Below are positions 8,290 through 16,443 of a stretch of DNA of 43,268 nucleotides, piece by piece. The stretch comes from Defluviicoccus sp. bin129 (GTDB lineage Bacteria; Pseudomonadota; Alphaproteobacteria; MPNO01), in assembly GCA_002239065.1 (NCBI GenBank), contig MPNO01000041.1, positions 1-43,268 of the forward strand. The letters run 5' to 3'. Every line of letters starts with the position of its first letter. Within the stretch, counting starts at the first letter, position 1. The notes beneath the pieces are model-generated. The model was not told the DNA's origin. It did not search any database and was given only the letters and a program-made list of their open reading frames with translations. The translations under genes and the position numbers were made by a program.

Positions 8290-8309
8290 AATGTTTCACG
8301 TGAAACATT
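8290..8309. other. parS: parS centromere-like site 1 (ParB binding)
   Basis: The 16-bp core TGTTTCACGTGAAACA at 8292-8307 is the exact consensus for chromosomal ParB binding. The palindrome extends to a perfect 20 bp (8290-8309). It lies in the intergenic region between the YCII-like and dehalogenase-like genes. Related sites occur at 9305 and 13462. Confidence 0.9.
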
Positions 8310-8332
8310 AGGCGCCCCGCCCGGCGCCCTCC

Positions 8333-9244
8333 TCAGGTCATCTGGAGGAACTGGCGGATCAGCGCGACCAGGGTTTGCGGCGCGTCCTCCTGGCAGAAGT
8401 GACCGACCCCCGGCAGCTCCACCACCGGGCCGTCCGGCCACAGCGCGCGAAAGTCGGCGATCGCGTGGGATGGCGGGATCGCGCGATCCTCCATGCCGCA
8501 GGCGAGCATCGCCGGCTTGGCCCGCAGCGCCGCTAGGTCGCCGGTCCTGAGGCAGTCGACGACGAAGGGCCGGATGCGGCCGAGCAGGTAGTCGAGCGGA
8601 AAGGCGATGGCGCCGATGCACGCCGCGCGGTCGGGGAACGGCGCGGCGTAGGCGTTCAGCCAGTCCCCGGTGACCGCTTGCCGGTTGCAGAAGCCGATGA
8701 TCGTCATCACCGACAGCACGATGCTGCCGAGGTCCCCCAGCACGTCGTCGAGCGTGCCGGCGTCGTAATGGCGCCGGATCCAGGCGAACCAGGGGGTGAG
8801 CGCCGGCGGCGGCAGCCCGCCATAGCCCAGATAGGCGTTCATCAGCACCAGCCGGCGGACCCGGTCCGGGTTGCGCAGCGTGTAGGCGCCGGCGATCGGG
8901 CCGCCCCAGTCCTGGACGACGAAGGTGATGTCGGCGAGCTCGAGGCTGTCGCACAGCGCCTCGAGATTGGCGACATGGGTGGCCAGCGTGTAGTCGCGCC
9001 CGGGCGGGGTCTCGCTCTTGCCGAAGCCCATATGGTCCGGCACCACGACCCGGGCCGCGCCCGACAGCGGGCCGATGAAGGCGCGGTAGAGATAGCCCCA
9101 GGTGGGCTCGCCGTGCAGGCAGACGATGGTCTCGCCGCCGCGCGGGCCCTCGTCGACATAGTGCTGGCGAAAGCCGTGGCCGGCGAAGAAATGCGGCGCG
9201 AAGGGGAAGGTGCCGCCGAAGGTCTCGGACGCTGCAACGGTCAT
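8333..9244 (-). CDS. Haloalkane dehalogenase-like alpha/beta-hydrolase (Asp nucleophile)
   Basis: A 303-residue hydrolase in which the nucleophile elbow is VVQDWGGPI, with D112 replacing the usual serine and W113 adjacent, as in haloalkane dehalogenases. HGEPTW (44-49) provides the oxyanion/halide region. D253 (GMEDR) and H282 (GVGHF) are the likely acid and base. By family this would hydrolyse carbon-halogen bonds in the cytoplasm; fluoroacetate-type or epoxide-type activity cannot be excluded. I chose the ATG at 9242-9244; an ATG at 9265 is also in frame and neither has a strong ribosome-binding site. It lies between two parS sites. Confidence 0.8.
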   Translation of the reverse strand: MTVAASETFGGTFPFAPHFFAGHGFRQHYVDEGPRGGETIVCLHGEPTWGYLYRAFIGPLSGAARVVVPDHMGFGKSETPPGRDYTLATHVANLEALCDSLELADITFVVQDWGGPIAGAYTLRNPDRVRRLVLMNAYLGYGGLPPPALTPWFAWIRRHYDAGTLDDVLGDLGSIVLSVMTIIGFCNRQAVTGDWLNAYAAPFPDRAACIGAIAFPLDYLLGRIRPFVVDCLRTGDLAALRAKPAMLACGMEDRAIPPSHAIADFRALWPDGPVVELPGVGHFCQEDAPQTLVALIRQFLQMT

Positions 9245-9303
9245 CGCGTGCCGCCATAGCCGCATCCCGCGGCCGGCGCCAGCGCGGCGCGCCCCCCGCA
9301 CCC

Positions 9304-9321
9304 ATGTTTCACGTGAAACAT
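9304..9321. other. parS: parS centromere-like site 2 (ParB binding)
   Basis: The exact 16-bp consensus TGTTTCACGTGAAACA at 9305-9320 lies within an 18-bp palindrome. The site overlaps the 3' end of the minus-strand MFS gene, whose TGA stop (9309-9311) is inside it. Confidence 0.9.
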
Positions 9322-10484
9322 CTTCCGCTCCGGTCGATCCGCGACAGCGCCCAGGCGGCGGCGAGGCCGAGCAGGATCATCGGCAGGGTGAGCCAGTTGG
9401 CGCGCTCCCACGAGGCGAGGCCCGAGACCAGGGCGGCCAGGATCGGCGGGCCGATCAGCTGGTTGAGCATCAGCGCCTGGCTGACCAGCCCGACGCAGGT
9501 CGACGCGAGCCCCGGCGCGGCGGCGAGCGCGCCGGTGCGGGCGAGCACGGCGGGCGGGATCATGCCGCCGATGAAGGGCATGAAGATCGCGGCGGAGAGG
9601 CGGAGCGCGGGGTCGATGCCGTCGGCGAAGATCAGCGGCGTCGACACCAGCATGCCGAGATAGGCGAGCCCGACGACGCGCCCGGCCGGCCAGCCGCGCC
9701 GGAGCAGCCAGCCGCCCAGCACGCAGCCCGGCGCGTTCACCACCATGGCGAGCGCCACCCAGTAGGCGGCCGCGTCATGGGCGTAGCCCTGGCGCTCGAT
9801 CAGGAAGGTCGGCAGGAAGACCGAGACCGAGATATAGACCAGCGAGTAGGCGGCGAAGCAGATCGCCAGCGTCGGCGGGCCCGGGCTGGTGAGGGTCTTG
9901 CGGATGGCGGTCCAGATCGGCGCCGCATGGCCGCCGGCGGTCGCCTCGCGGGCGCCGCGCGCGCCCCGCGTCGCATATGCCGCCGCGCCGATGGCGGCGA
10001 GCGCGAGCGCCCCGTTGAGCAGCCACAGCCCGCGCCACGACGCCGCCTCGATCACCGCCGGCGAGACCACCACCATGCCGGCCAGCCCGACCGGCATGTA
10101 GAACGCCCACAGGCCGAGCGCCATCGGCCGGTCGCGCTCGCGGCAGAAGGCGCCGATCGCGGTCGGCCCCGCGGTCAGCACCGCGACATAGCCGCAGCCC
10201 TCGACCAGGCGGGTGGCGAACAGCTCGGCCCCGGTCTCGGCCAGGCTGCCGAGCGCGGTGCCCACGACGATCACGCCGAGCCCCGACAGCAGCATGCGGC
10301 GGTGGCCGAAGCGGTCGGCGACGAAGCCCCAGACCATGCCGGTGGCGACGCCGATCGCGGCCAGCGCGGAGACGATCCACCCCGCCTCGACCAGGGTCAG
10401 GCCGAGCTCGGCGCGCAAGACCGGCAGCGCGGCGGGCAGCTTGCCGATCTGGAACGCGGCCACGATGCCGGCGATCGCGATCAT
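9309..10484 (-). CDS. Major facilitator superfamily transporter
   Basis: A protein of about 391 residues with some 12 hydrophobic spans. The MFS motif A appears between the second and third spans as GFVADRFGHRRML. Resemblance is to the CynX/NNP-like and sugar-acid/aromatic-acid MFS groups. The start is uncertain: I used the ATG at 10482-10484, but the frame is open through the end of the SMP-30 gene and a GTG two codons earlier (10488-10490) is equally possible. The first membrane span seems to begin just upstream. It lies directly downstream of SMP-30 in the same direction. The last residues and the stop overlap a parS site. Confidence 0.83.
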   Translation of the reverse strand: MIAIAGIVAAFQIGKLPAALPVLRAELGLTLVEAGWIVSALAAIGVATGMVWGFVADRFGHRRMLLSGLGVIVVGTALGSLAETGAELFATRLVEGCGYVAVLTAGPTAIGAFCRERDRPMALGLWAFYMPVGLAGMVVVSPAVIEAASWRGLWLLNGALALAAIGAAAYATRGARGAREATAGGHAAPIWTAIRKTLTSPGPPTLAICFAAYSLVYISVSVFLPTFLIERQGYAHDAAAYWVALAMVVNAPGCVLGGWLLRRGWPAGRVVGLAYLGMLVSTPLIFADGIDPALRLSAAIFMPFIGGMIPPAVLARTGALAAAPGLASTCVGLVSQALMLNQLIGPPILAALVSGLASWERANWLTLPMILLGLAAAWALSRIDRSGRCFT

Positions 10485-10519
10485 CGCCACCGCCGGCCAG
10501 GAGGTGGCGCGCCCCTCGG

Positions 10520-11470
10520 TCAGGCGCCGAACTCCGGCTCGGCGAGGCCGCGCACCCCGGGATCGGCGGCGAACAGCGCGCCCGCGAGCGGTTGTTCGGC
10601 GAGCGCCGCGCGGTCCATGCCGAGCGAGGCGGTGGTGATGTAGAGCGTGTCGAGACCCGCCCCGCCGAAGGCACACGACGTGACCTGCGGCACCGGGGGG
10701 GGGGTGGGGAGGAAGCGCGTGCGGGGCCCCCCCCCGCCGAAGGCACACGACGTGACCTGCGGCACCGGGAGCTCGACGGTGCGCTCGACGGCGCCCGCGG
10801 GGTCGAAGCGGCTCACCCGCCCGCCGAACATCCGGGCGCACCAGACGAAGCCGTCGGCGTCCACCGTCGCGCCGTCCGGCACGCCTTCGCCCTCGGGGAT
10901 GCGGGCGAAAACCCGCCGGTTCTCCATCGTCCCCGTGGCGAGGTCGAAGTCGAACGCCCAGATCTCGTTCGAATACGAGTCGGTGAAGTACATGACCGAT
11001 GAGTCCGGGCTCCAGCAGAGCGCGTTGGGGATGCGGATCCCGCGCATCATCGGCTCGGCCGTCCCGTCCTTGTCGATGCGCCACAGCGTGCCCTCCGGCG
11101 CGTGGCCGGGGTCGTTCATCGTGCCCACCCAGAACCGCCCGGCGCGGTCGATCTTGCCGTCGTTCATCCGGTTGCGGTTGAACCGCCCCTCGCCCTCGGG
11201 GTCGCAGATCGCCTCGATCTTGCCGCTCTCGAGGTCGAGGTAATGCGCCCCCGTCCTGAGCCCCGCGACCAGCAATCCCGGCCCGGCGAGGCCGATCGAG
11301 CCGGTCTCGGTCTCGATCCGCCAGTGCCGCCGCTCGCCGCTCGCCGGGTCGAGCCGGTGCACCGTCGGGTTGTTGATGTCGACCCAGTAGAGCGCCGCCT
11401 CGCGCGGCGACCAGAGCGGGCTCTCGCCCAGCACCGCGTTGCCGCCGGCGGCGATTTCGACCTCGGCCAT
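10520..11470 (-). CDS. SMP-30/gluconolactonase/LRE-family lactonase (with an in-frame duplication)
   Basis: A 316-residue six-bladed beta-propeller lactonase. The metal-binding residues of the family are seen as E16 (GESPLW), N149 (RIPNALCWSPD) and D199 (VPDGATVDADG). The reaction is Ca2+/Zn2+-dependent opening of sugar-acid or related lactones. Residues 236-246 (VPQVTSCAFGG) recur at 260-270 because of a 72-bp direct duplication around a G/C run at 10698-10735. Without it the protein would be the usual length of about 292 residues. The duplication may be an assembly artefact. The gene is followed by the MFS carrier and is divergent from an SDR. Confidence 0.87.
   Translation of the reverse strand: MAEVEIAAGGNAVLGESPLWSPREAALYWVDINNPTVHRLDPASGERRHWRIETETGSIGLAGPGLLVAGLRTGAHYLDLESGKIEAICDPEGEGRFNRNRMNDGKIDRAGRFWVGTMNDPGHAPEGTLWRIDKDGTAEPMMRGIRIPNALCWSPDSSVMYFTDSYSNEIWAFDFDLATGTMENRRVFARIPEGEGVPDGATVDADGFVWCARMFGGRVSRFDPAGAVERTVELPVPQVTSCAFGGGGPRTRFLPTPPPVPQVTSCAFGGAGLDTLYITTASLGMDRAALAEQPLAGALFAADPGVRGLAEPEFGA
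10661..10769. repeat. 37-bp direct repeat flanking a poly-G/poly-C insert
   Basis: Copies at 10661-10697 and 10733-10769 are identical, with a 72-bp period. The 35 bases between them begin with a G run and end with a C run that could pair. The repeat lies in the SMP-30 coding sequence and preserves frame. It looks like a local artefact rather than a natural repeat. Confidence 0.85.
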
Positions 11471-11559
11471 GGCGCTCCTCCCCGGGCGCAGTATCGCACC
11501 CGGGCGCGGCTTGCGGTATCCTCCGCCGCGTCACGCAGCGAGATCGACAGGGGGAACGG

Positions 11560-12318
11560 ATGGGACGTCTCGACGGCCGGGTTGCGATCGTCACCGGCGC
11601 CGCGCAGGGGATCGGCGCGGCCTATGCCAGGCGCTTCGCCGAGGAGGGCGCGAAGGTCGCGATCTGCGACGTCAAGGACTGCACCAACGTGGTCAACACC
11701 ATCGTCCAGTCGGGCGGCGAGGCGCTTGGCATGGAGGTCGACGTGTCCGACGAAAGCGCGGTCGCCGCCTTCGTCGCGCAGACCGTCGAGCGCTTCGGCC
11801 GGGTCGACGTGATGGTGCCCAACGCGGCGATCTTCGCCGCCCTCGACCGCCGCTCCTTCCTCGATATCGGGGTCGAGGAGTGGGACCGGGTGATGGCGGT
11901 CAACGTGCGCGGCACCTTCGTCTGCATCAAGGCGGTGGTGCCGCAGATGAAGGAGCAGGGCTACGGCAAGATCGTCAACATCTCGTCCGCCACCGTGCAG
12001 GCGGGCGTCCCCTGGTTCCTGCACTACGTCTCGTCCAAGGGCGCGGTCGACGCGATGACCCGGGCGGCGGCGCGCGAGCTCGGCGATTTCGGCATCAGGG
12101 TGAATTCGATCGCGCCCGGCTTCACCATGAGCGAGCAGATCGAGTCCCAGCGCGAGGACCTCCAGTTCAACATCGACATGAACCTCGCCGGGCGCGCCTT
12201 TAAGCGCGACGAGATGCCGGAAGACCTGCTCGGCACCATGGTGTTCCTCGCCTCGGCGGAGAGCGACTTCATCACCGGCCAGACCGTGCTGGTCGATGGC
12301 GGGCTGGTGATGCACTGA
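11560..12318 (+). CDS. Short-chain dehydrogenase/reductase (SDR)
   Basis: A 252-residue classical SDR: cofactor motif TGAAQGIG (12-19), NAA (88-90), active-site N115, S143, Y156 and K160 (YVSSK), and the terminal DGG. D37 after the second strand favours NAD(H). It is divergent from the SMP-30 lactonase, which suggests a pair oxidising a hydroxyl or sugar to a lactone and then opening it; this is an inference. The ATG at 11560 follows an AGGGGGAAC ribosome-binding site. It is immediately followed by a broken MFS gene. Confidence 0.92.
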   Translation: MGRLDGRVAIVTGAAQGIGAAYARRFAEEGAKVAICDVKDCTNVVNTIVQSGGEALGMEVDVSDESAVAAFVAQTVERFGRVDVMVPNAAIFAALDRRSFLDIGVEEWDRVMAVNVRGTFVCIKAVVPQMKEQGYGKIVNISSATVQAGVPWFLHYVSSKGAVDAMTRAAARELGDFGIRVNSIAPGFTMSEQIESQREDLQFNIDMNLAGRAFKRDEMPEDLLGTMVFLASAESDFITGQTVLVDGGLVMH

Positions 12319-12320
12319 AC

Positions 12321-13461
12321 TCCCGGAGGCCGCCCGAGCCCGGCGCCGCCCTGTTCGCGGCGCTGGTCGGCGTCACCCTGATCGGGCCGCTCTCGGTCCA
12401 TCTGTTCTTCCCGGCGGTGCCCTTCGTCGGGCGCGCCTTCGGGGTCGGCGCCGGCACCGCGCAGCTCGCCTTCTCGCTCGCCATGCTGGCGATGGCGGCG
12501 GGCACGCTGGTCTACGGCACGCTGGCCGACCGCATCGGCCGGCTGCCGACGCTGATCGGCGGGCTCGCGCTGTTCTCCGGCGGGGCGGCGATCGGCGCGG
12601 CGGCGCCCACGATCGAGCTGCTGATCGCCGGCCGCATCCTGCAGGGGCTGGGGGCGGCCTGCGGCGTGGTGCTGGCGCGCACCATGGTGAGCGACGTCTA
12701 CGGCGCCGAGCGCCTGCCGCAGATGATCGCCTACCTGACGACGGCCTACGTGCTCGGCCCGATGCTGGCGGCCGCGACGGGCGGGATGCGGTCTGGCAGT
12801 CATGCTGCTCGCAGTCGCGGTGATCGGCGAGCCCGGGCGGGGCTCCCCGGGTGCCGGGCCCGGCCTCGCCGCCGGGTTCGCCCGCCTGCTGGCGCGCCGG
12901 CGCTTCGTCTTCCACATGGCCAACCCGGCCTTCGGGAGCGCGGCCTTCATGTCGGCCAATGCCGGCGCCGCCTGGCTGATGGTCGACGTGCTGGAGCGCC
13001 CGGCCACCGAGTACGGGCTCTGGTTCACCCTCGGCCCGGCCGGCTTCATGCTGGGCAATTTTGTCTCCGGCCGCCTCAGCGGGCGGCTGGCGGCCCGATT
13101 CCTGATCGTCGGCGGCACCGGGCTGACGCTGGCCGGCGCGCTCACCGCGATAACCCCGGCGATCGGCCTGCCGCTGACCCCGGCGGCGCTGTTCGTGCCG
13201 ATCCTGATCCTCTCGGTCGGACAGGGCCTCTCGATGCCGCAGGCCCAGGCCGCCGCCATGTCGAGCGACCCGGCGCTCACCGGCACCGCGTCCGGCATCG
13301 TCGTCTTCGCCCAGTTCCTGATGTCGGGCCTGCTCACCCAGGCGGTGGCGCTGCTCTATGACGGCACCGCGCTCCCGGTGGCCGCGGTGGCGATCGCCGC
13401 GGCCGCCGCCTCCCTCCTGTTCGGCATCCTCTCGGTGCTCGGCGGGGGGAAGAGCGGCTGA
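12321..13461 (+). pseudogene. Bcr/CflA-like MFS drug-resistance transporter, frameshifted
   Basis: Two pieces of one MFS protein lie in different frames. The first, in frame with the ATG at 12417, covers spans 1-5, including GTLADRIGRLP (motif A) and GRILQGLGAA. The second, in frame with 12802-13461, covers spans 6-12 from VMLLAVAVIGEP to the TGA at 13459. The switch is near 12785-12795, where the connecting loop and the start of span 6 also seem shortened, so an indel larger than one base is likely. There is no conventional start codon ahead of the first span. It is either a true pseudogene or a sequence error; the stop touches parS site 3. Confidence 0.7.
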
Positions 13462-13477
13462 TGTTTCACGTGAAACA
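13462..13477. other. parS: parS centromere-like site 3 (ParB binding)
   Basis: The exact consensus TGTTTCACGTGAAACA begins at the base after the MFS stop codon. It is the third perfect copy within 5.2 kb. Confidence 0.88.
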
Positions 13478-13618
13478 AGGGTCGGCATCGCTGCCCTATC
13501 CATCGCATGAAGAACGCCCCGCAAGTCGCACCCCGCGAGCCCGCGGCCCCGCCGAATGCCCGGCTTCCGTCCCCCGGGGACTTGCGCGCAGCGGCCCGGC
13601 GGGGCAGAACGGGTGGCG

Positions 13619-14185
13619 ATGGTGGAGATCGACCGAACGTCCTTCATGATCGCTTTCGAGGAAGGCGCGTCCTTCGACTACGCCGAGCGGCAGACCTCCC
13701 ATCTCGACCGCCAGACCGGCGAGGTGCTCTGGGTCTACGAGCACGACGAGGACGCCGATGCGGTCGTCGGCATCCCGCCCGAGGAGAACCGCGCGCTGCG
13801 CGAGCGCATCGAGGCCGACCCCGAGCGCTATCTCGACATCCCGAGCCTCGACGGCGGGGACTACAACCTGATGCTGCGGAACTTCCTGCGCTCGAACTGG
13901 ACCGACGACGAGGCGCGCTGGCGGCGCGCGGCGGACGCCTGGAGCGGCCGGATCGGGCAGTGGAAGAGGCGGGTCGGCGACCGGGACGCGATCCACGCCT
14001 TCAACGCCTTCCGCGACCGGCGCGCCGGGGAGCTCGCCGAAGAGGTCCTGCGCGAGGCGGGAATCGAGCCGCGCCGGCGGGCGGGGGGCGGGGGGGCGCG
14101 CGGAGGGGGGCGGGGGGGGGGGGGGAAGGGGGCCGCGCGGGCGGTAGGGGGGCGGGGTGGCGGGCGGCCCCCTCGGTATGGCTGA
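13619..14185 (+). CDS. UPF0158-like protein of unknown function (C-terminus disturbed)
   Basis: As sequenced it encodes 188 residues. The first 150 or so look like UPF0158-type proteins: a short beta region with HLDRQTGEV (28-36), a YLDIP motif (71-75) and an acidic/aromatic helical second half ending near EEVLREAGIEP. After residue 154 the sequence is a Gly/Arg tail read from a run of G (14085-14165), which is unlike the family and probably reflects bad sequence. No function is known to me. The ATG at 13619 was chosen because the domain begins there. Confidence 0.6.
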   Translation: MVEIDRTSFMIAFEEGASFDYAERQTSHLDRQTGEVLWVYEHDEDADAVVGIPPEENRALRERIEADPERYLDIPSLDGGDYNLMLRNFLRSNWTDDEARWRRAADAWSGRIGQWKRRVGDRDAIHAFNAFRDRRAGELAEEVLREAGIEPRRRAGGGGARGGGRGGGGKGAARAVGGRGGGRPPRYG

Positions 14186-14287
14186 CAGGACCCGAGGACT
14201 TCCGGCCCGCCGTTGACACCGGCCGGGCTCCTGTCGAAACTCCAGGGGCCGGAGTTCTGGGACGCCAGACCGGCTAGGGGTGTTCGA

Positions 14288-15274
14288 ATGAACACGACCT
14301 CTGTAAGCATCGCGCTGGAACGCTACGACCGCCACATCCCCTTCTTCATGGGGACCGTGGCGCTGCCGGAGAATCTCGACCTGATTCCCCTGGAAGTCGC
14401 CGTCGGCCCGATGCCGGGGCGCCGGGACGGCATGGATCGTCACGGCCGGATGTTCAACGAGCACGCCTTCGATATCTGCGAACAGTCGCTGGCGTCCTAC
14501 ATCATGGCGAAGTCGCGCGGCCTGCCGTTTTCGGCGACACCGGTGTTCCCCCGGCGGTTGTTCAGCCAGAGCCAAATATTCGTCAACGTGGATGCCGACA
14601 TAGAGGCGCCTCACGACCTGATCGGCAAGAAAGTGGGGGTCTGGTCATTTCAGAACACGCTCTGCGTACTTCTGAAAGGCGACCTCAAGCGCGAGTACGG
14701 CGTGAGGTGGGCGGACATTCACTGGTACGCCCAGAACCGGGAACTGATACCGTGGGAGCCCCGCGCGGGGCTCTCCATCCAGGGCATTGCCGGCGGCAAG
14801 GACCTCGGCCGGATGCTGATCGAGGGCGAGCTGGACGCGATCCTGCACCCCGAGCCGCCGCCCGAGATCCTGAAGCGGACCGATCGCGTGCGGCGCCTGT
14901 TTCCCGACAGCCGCGCGGTCGCGCAACGATACTTCGAGAAGAACGGCTACTTCCCGATCATGCACGTGCTCAGCTTTCGCCAGGATGTCGTCGATCGCGA
15001 GCCCTGGCTGCCGCCGGCGATCATCGACGTCTGGGAGGATGCGAAGGTCCAGGCCGACGCGTTCTACGACGACCCCGGCTTTCTCCAGCTCGCCTTCGGG
15101 CGTTCCGAGTACGAGCAGCAGCGCGAAACCATGGGCGCGGACCTGTTCCCCTCCGGGCTGGCCGCGAACCGGGACTACCTCGCCAGGTTCATCGACGACA
15201 TGGTGGACCAGGAGCTGATCGATCGACGGATCGGGGTCGAGACGCTGTTTCACGAGTCGACCTGGGCGACCTGA
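14288..15274 (+). CDS. 4,5-dihydroxyphthalate decarboxylase-like protein (periplasmic-binding-protein fold)
   Basis: A 328-residue protein resembling 4,5-dihydroxyphthalate decarboxylase (Pht5/PhtD type). Motifs shared with that group include FDICEQSLASYIMAKSRG (57-74), a PVFPRRLFSQSQIFVN block (80-95) and an ADLxGKxVGV-like LIGKKVGVW. It has the type-II binding-protein fold but no signal peptide, which favours a cytoplasmic enzyme. It is the first gene of the operon with three Rieske oxygenases and an ABC transporter, and the next gene follows after 12 bp. Decarboxylation of a dihydroxylated aromatic acid is inferred from the family. A solute-binding role is the alternative. Confidence 0.75.
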   Translation: MNTTSVSIALERYDRHIPFFMGTVALPENLDLIPLEVAVGPMPGRRDGMDRHGRMFNEHAFDICEQSLASYIMAKSRGLPFSATPVFPRRLFSQSQIFVNVDADIEAPHDLIGKKVGVWSFQNTLCVLLKGDLKREYGVRWADIHWYAQNRELIPWEPRAGLSIQGIAGGKDLGRMLIEGELDAILHPEPPPEILKRTDRVRRLFPDSRAVAQRYFEKNGYFPIMHVLSFRQDVVDREPWLPPAIIDVWEDAKVQADAFYDDPGFLQLAFGRSEYEQQRETMGADLFPSGLAANRDYLARFIDDMVDQELIDRRIGVETLFHESTWAT

Positions 15275-15286
15275 AAGGAGCCGGGA

Positions 15287-16357
15287 ATGTTTCTGGAAGA
15301 CCATTGGTATGTTGCCGGCTTCCCCGACGAGTTCGACCGGAAGCTGGTGGCGCGGACCTATCTCGGTCAGGCCGTGGTGCTGTTTCGCGCCTTGGATGGC
15401 GCCGTGGTGGCGTTCGAGGATCGCTGCGCCCATCGCCGGCTTCCGCTGTCGCTGGGCCGGCTGGACGACGACACGATCGAGTGCGGATATCACGGGCTGG
15501 TCTACGACCGCACGGGGGCCTGCATCAAGGTGCCGGGCCAGGACCGTATCCCGAGGGGCGCGCGGGTCCGGTCCTACCCCGTCGTCGACCGGCACGGCTA
15601 TGTCTGGATCTGGATGGGCGAAGCGGAACTGGCCGACGAAGGGAAGATCCCGGATTTCAGCCGCCTCACCGATCCCGACCTGGGGCGCCACCGGATCGCG
15701 CTTCACGTCCTCGGCAACTACCAGTTGATCGTCGACAACCTGCTGGATCTCTCGCACCTGCCCTACGTGCACAGCACCACAACCGGGAATCCGCCGGTTT
15801 CGGAGGACGCGAAGGTGGCGAACGAGCGCCACGGCGACACGGTGCAGGTGAAGCGCTGGGCGAAGGACGTCCCGCCGTCGCGCACCTTCGCCGAGTTCGG
15901 CGAGTACGGCGGGAATATCGACATGTGGTCGATATCCCAGTTCCAGCCGCCATCCTACGTCCGGGTGAGCTACGGCTCGGTTCCCGCCAGCCGCGGCGTG
16001 CCCCACGACGGCCCTCCCGGCGACGCCATATGGCAGCCCGGGCATTGGGGCTTCCAGGTGTTTCACGGCCTTACGCCTGAGACCGAGGTCACGACGCACC
16101 AGTTCCGCTACATCCTGCACGAGAAGGGCGCGGCGGATGAGGCGACGACGGCCGAGTTCTATCGTCAGAACGACCAGATCATCAACGAAGACCGGGTGAT
16201 CTTCGAAGCCCAGCAGAAGGCGCTGTCAAGCGACCCGCAGGGCGCTTCCGCGGACGACATCAAGTCCGACGCGACCATCGTCGCCGATGGCGGTCTGGAC
16301 CTGGCCCGGGCGATCAACGATTCGATCGCCCGGAAGTCCCGCGCCCCGGTTCGGTGA
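15287..16357 (+). CDS. Rieske non-haem iron oxygenase, alpha subunit (phthalate dioxygenase/VanA-like) 1
   Basis: A 356-residue ring-hydroxylating or O-demethylating oxygenase. The Rieske [2Fe-2S] ligands are C47, H49, C66 and H69 (CAHR and CGYHG). The mononuclear iron motif is NLLDLSHLPYVH with D154, H157 and H162; the carboxylate ligand is probably in INEDRVIFEAQQ near the C-terminus. The start MFLEDHWYVAG is typical of the alpha-only phthalate/vanillate group, which needs a separate FMN-[2Fe-2S] reductase not found in the window. It lies 12 bp after the decarboxylase-like gene. The substrate is probably an aromatic carboxylate or methoxy-aromatic. Confidence 0.92.
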   Translation: MFLEDHWYVAGFPDEFDRKLVARTYLGQAVVLFRALDGAVVAFEDRCAHRRLPLSLGRLDDDTIECGYHGLVYDRTGACIKVPGQDRIPRGARVRSYPVVDRHGYVWIWMGEAELADEGKIPDFSRLTDPDLGRHRIALHVLGNYQLIVDNLLDLSHLPYVHSTTTGNPPVSEDAKVANERHGDTVQVKRWAKDVPPSRTFAEFGEYGGNIDMWSISQFQPPSYVRVSYGSVPASRGVPHDGPPGDAIWQPGHWGFQVFHGLTPETEVTTHQFRYILHEKGAADEATTAEFYRQNDQIINEDRVIFEAQQKALSSDPQGASADDIKSDATIVADGGLDLARAINDSIARKSRAPVR

Positions 16358-16443
16358 ATTCGGGGAACGGATCGACGTAGCGGATTGCAGTTCGATCGGT
16401 GCGGGCCGCCGAGGCGGTCGCCGGGCCCGAAGGGGGGACGCGA

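Noticed and set aside
13517..13590. Inverted pair CGCAAGTC/GACTTGCG before the UPF0158-like gene as a riboswitch
   Set aside because: Short arms with a long loop and no recognisable aptamer motif.
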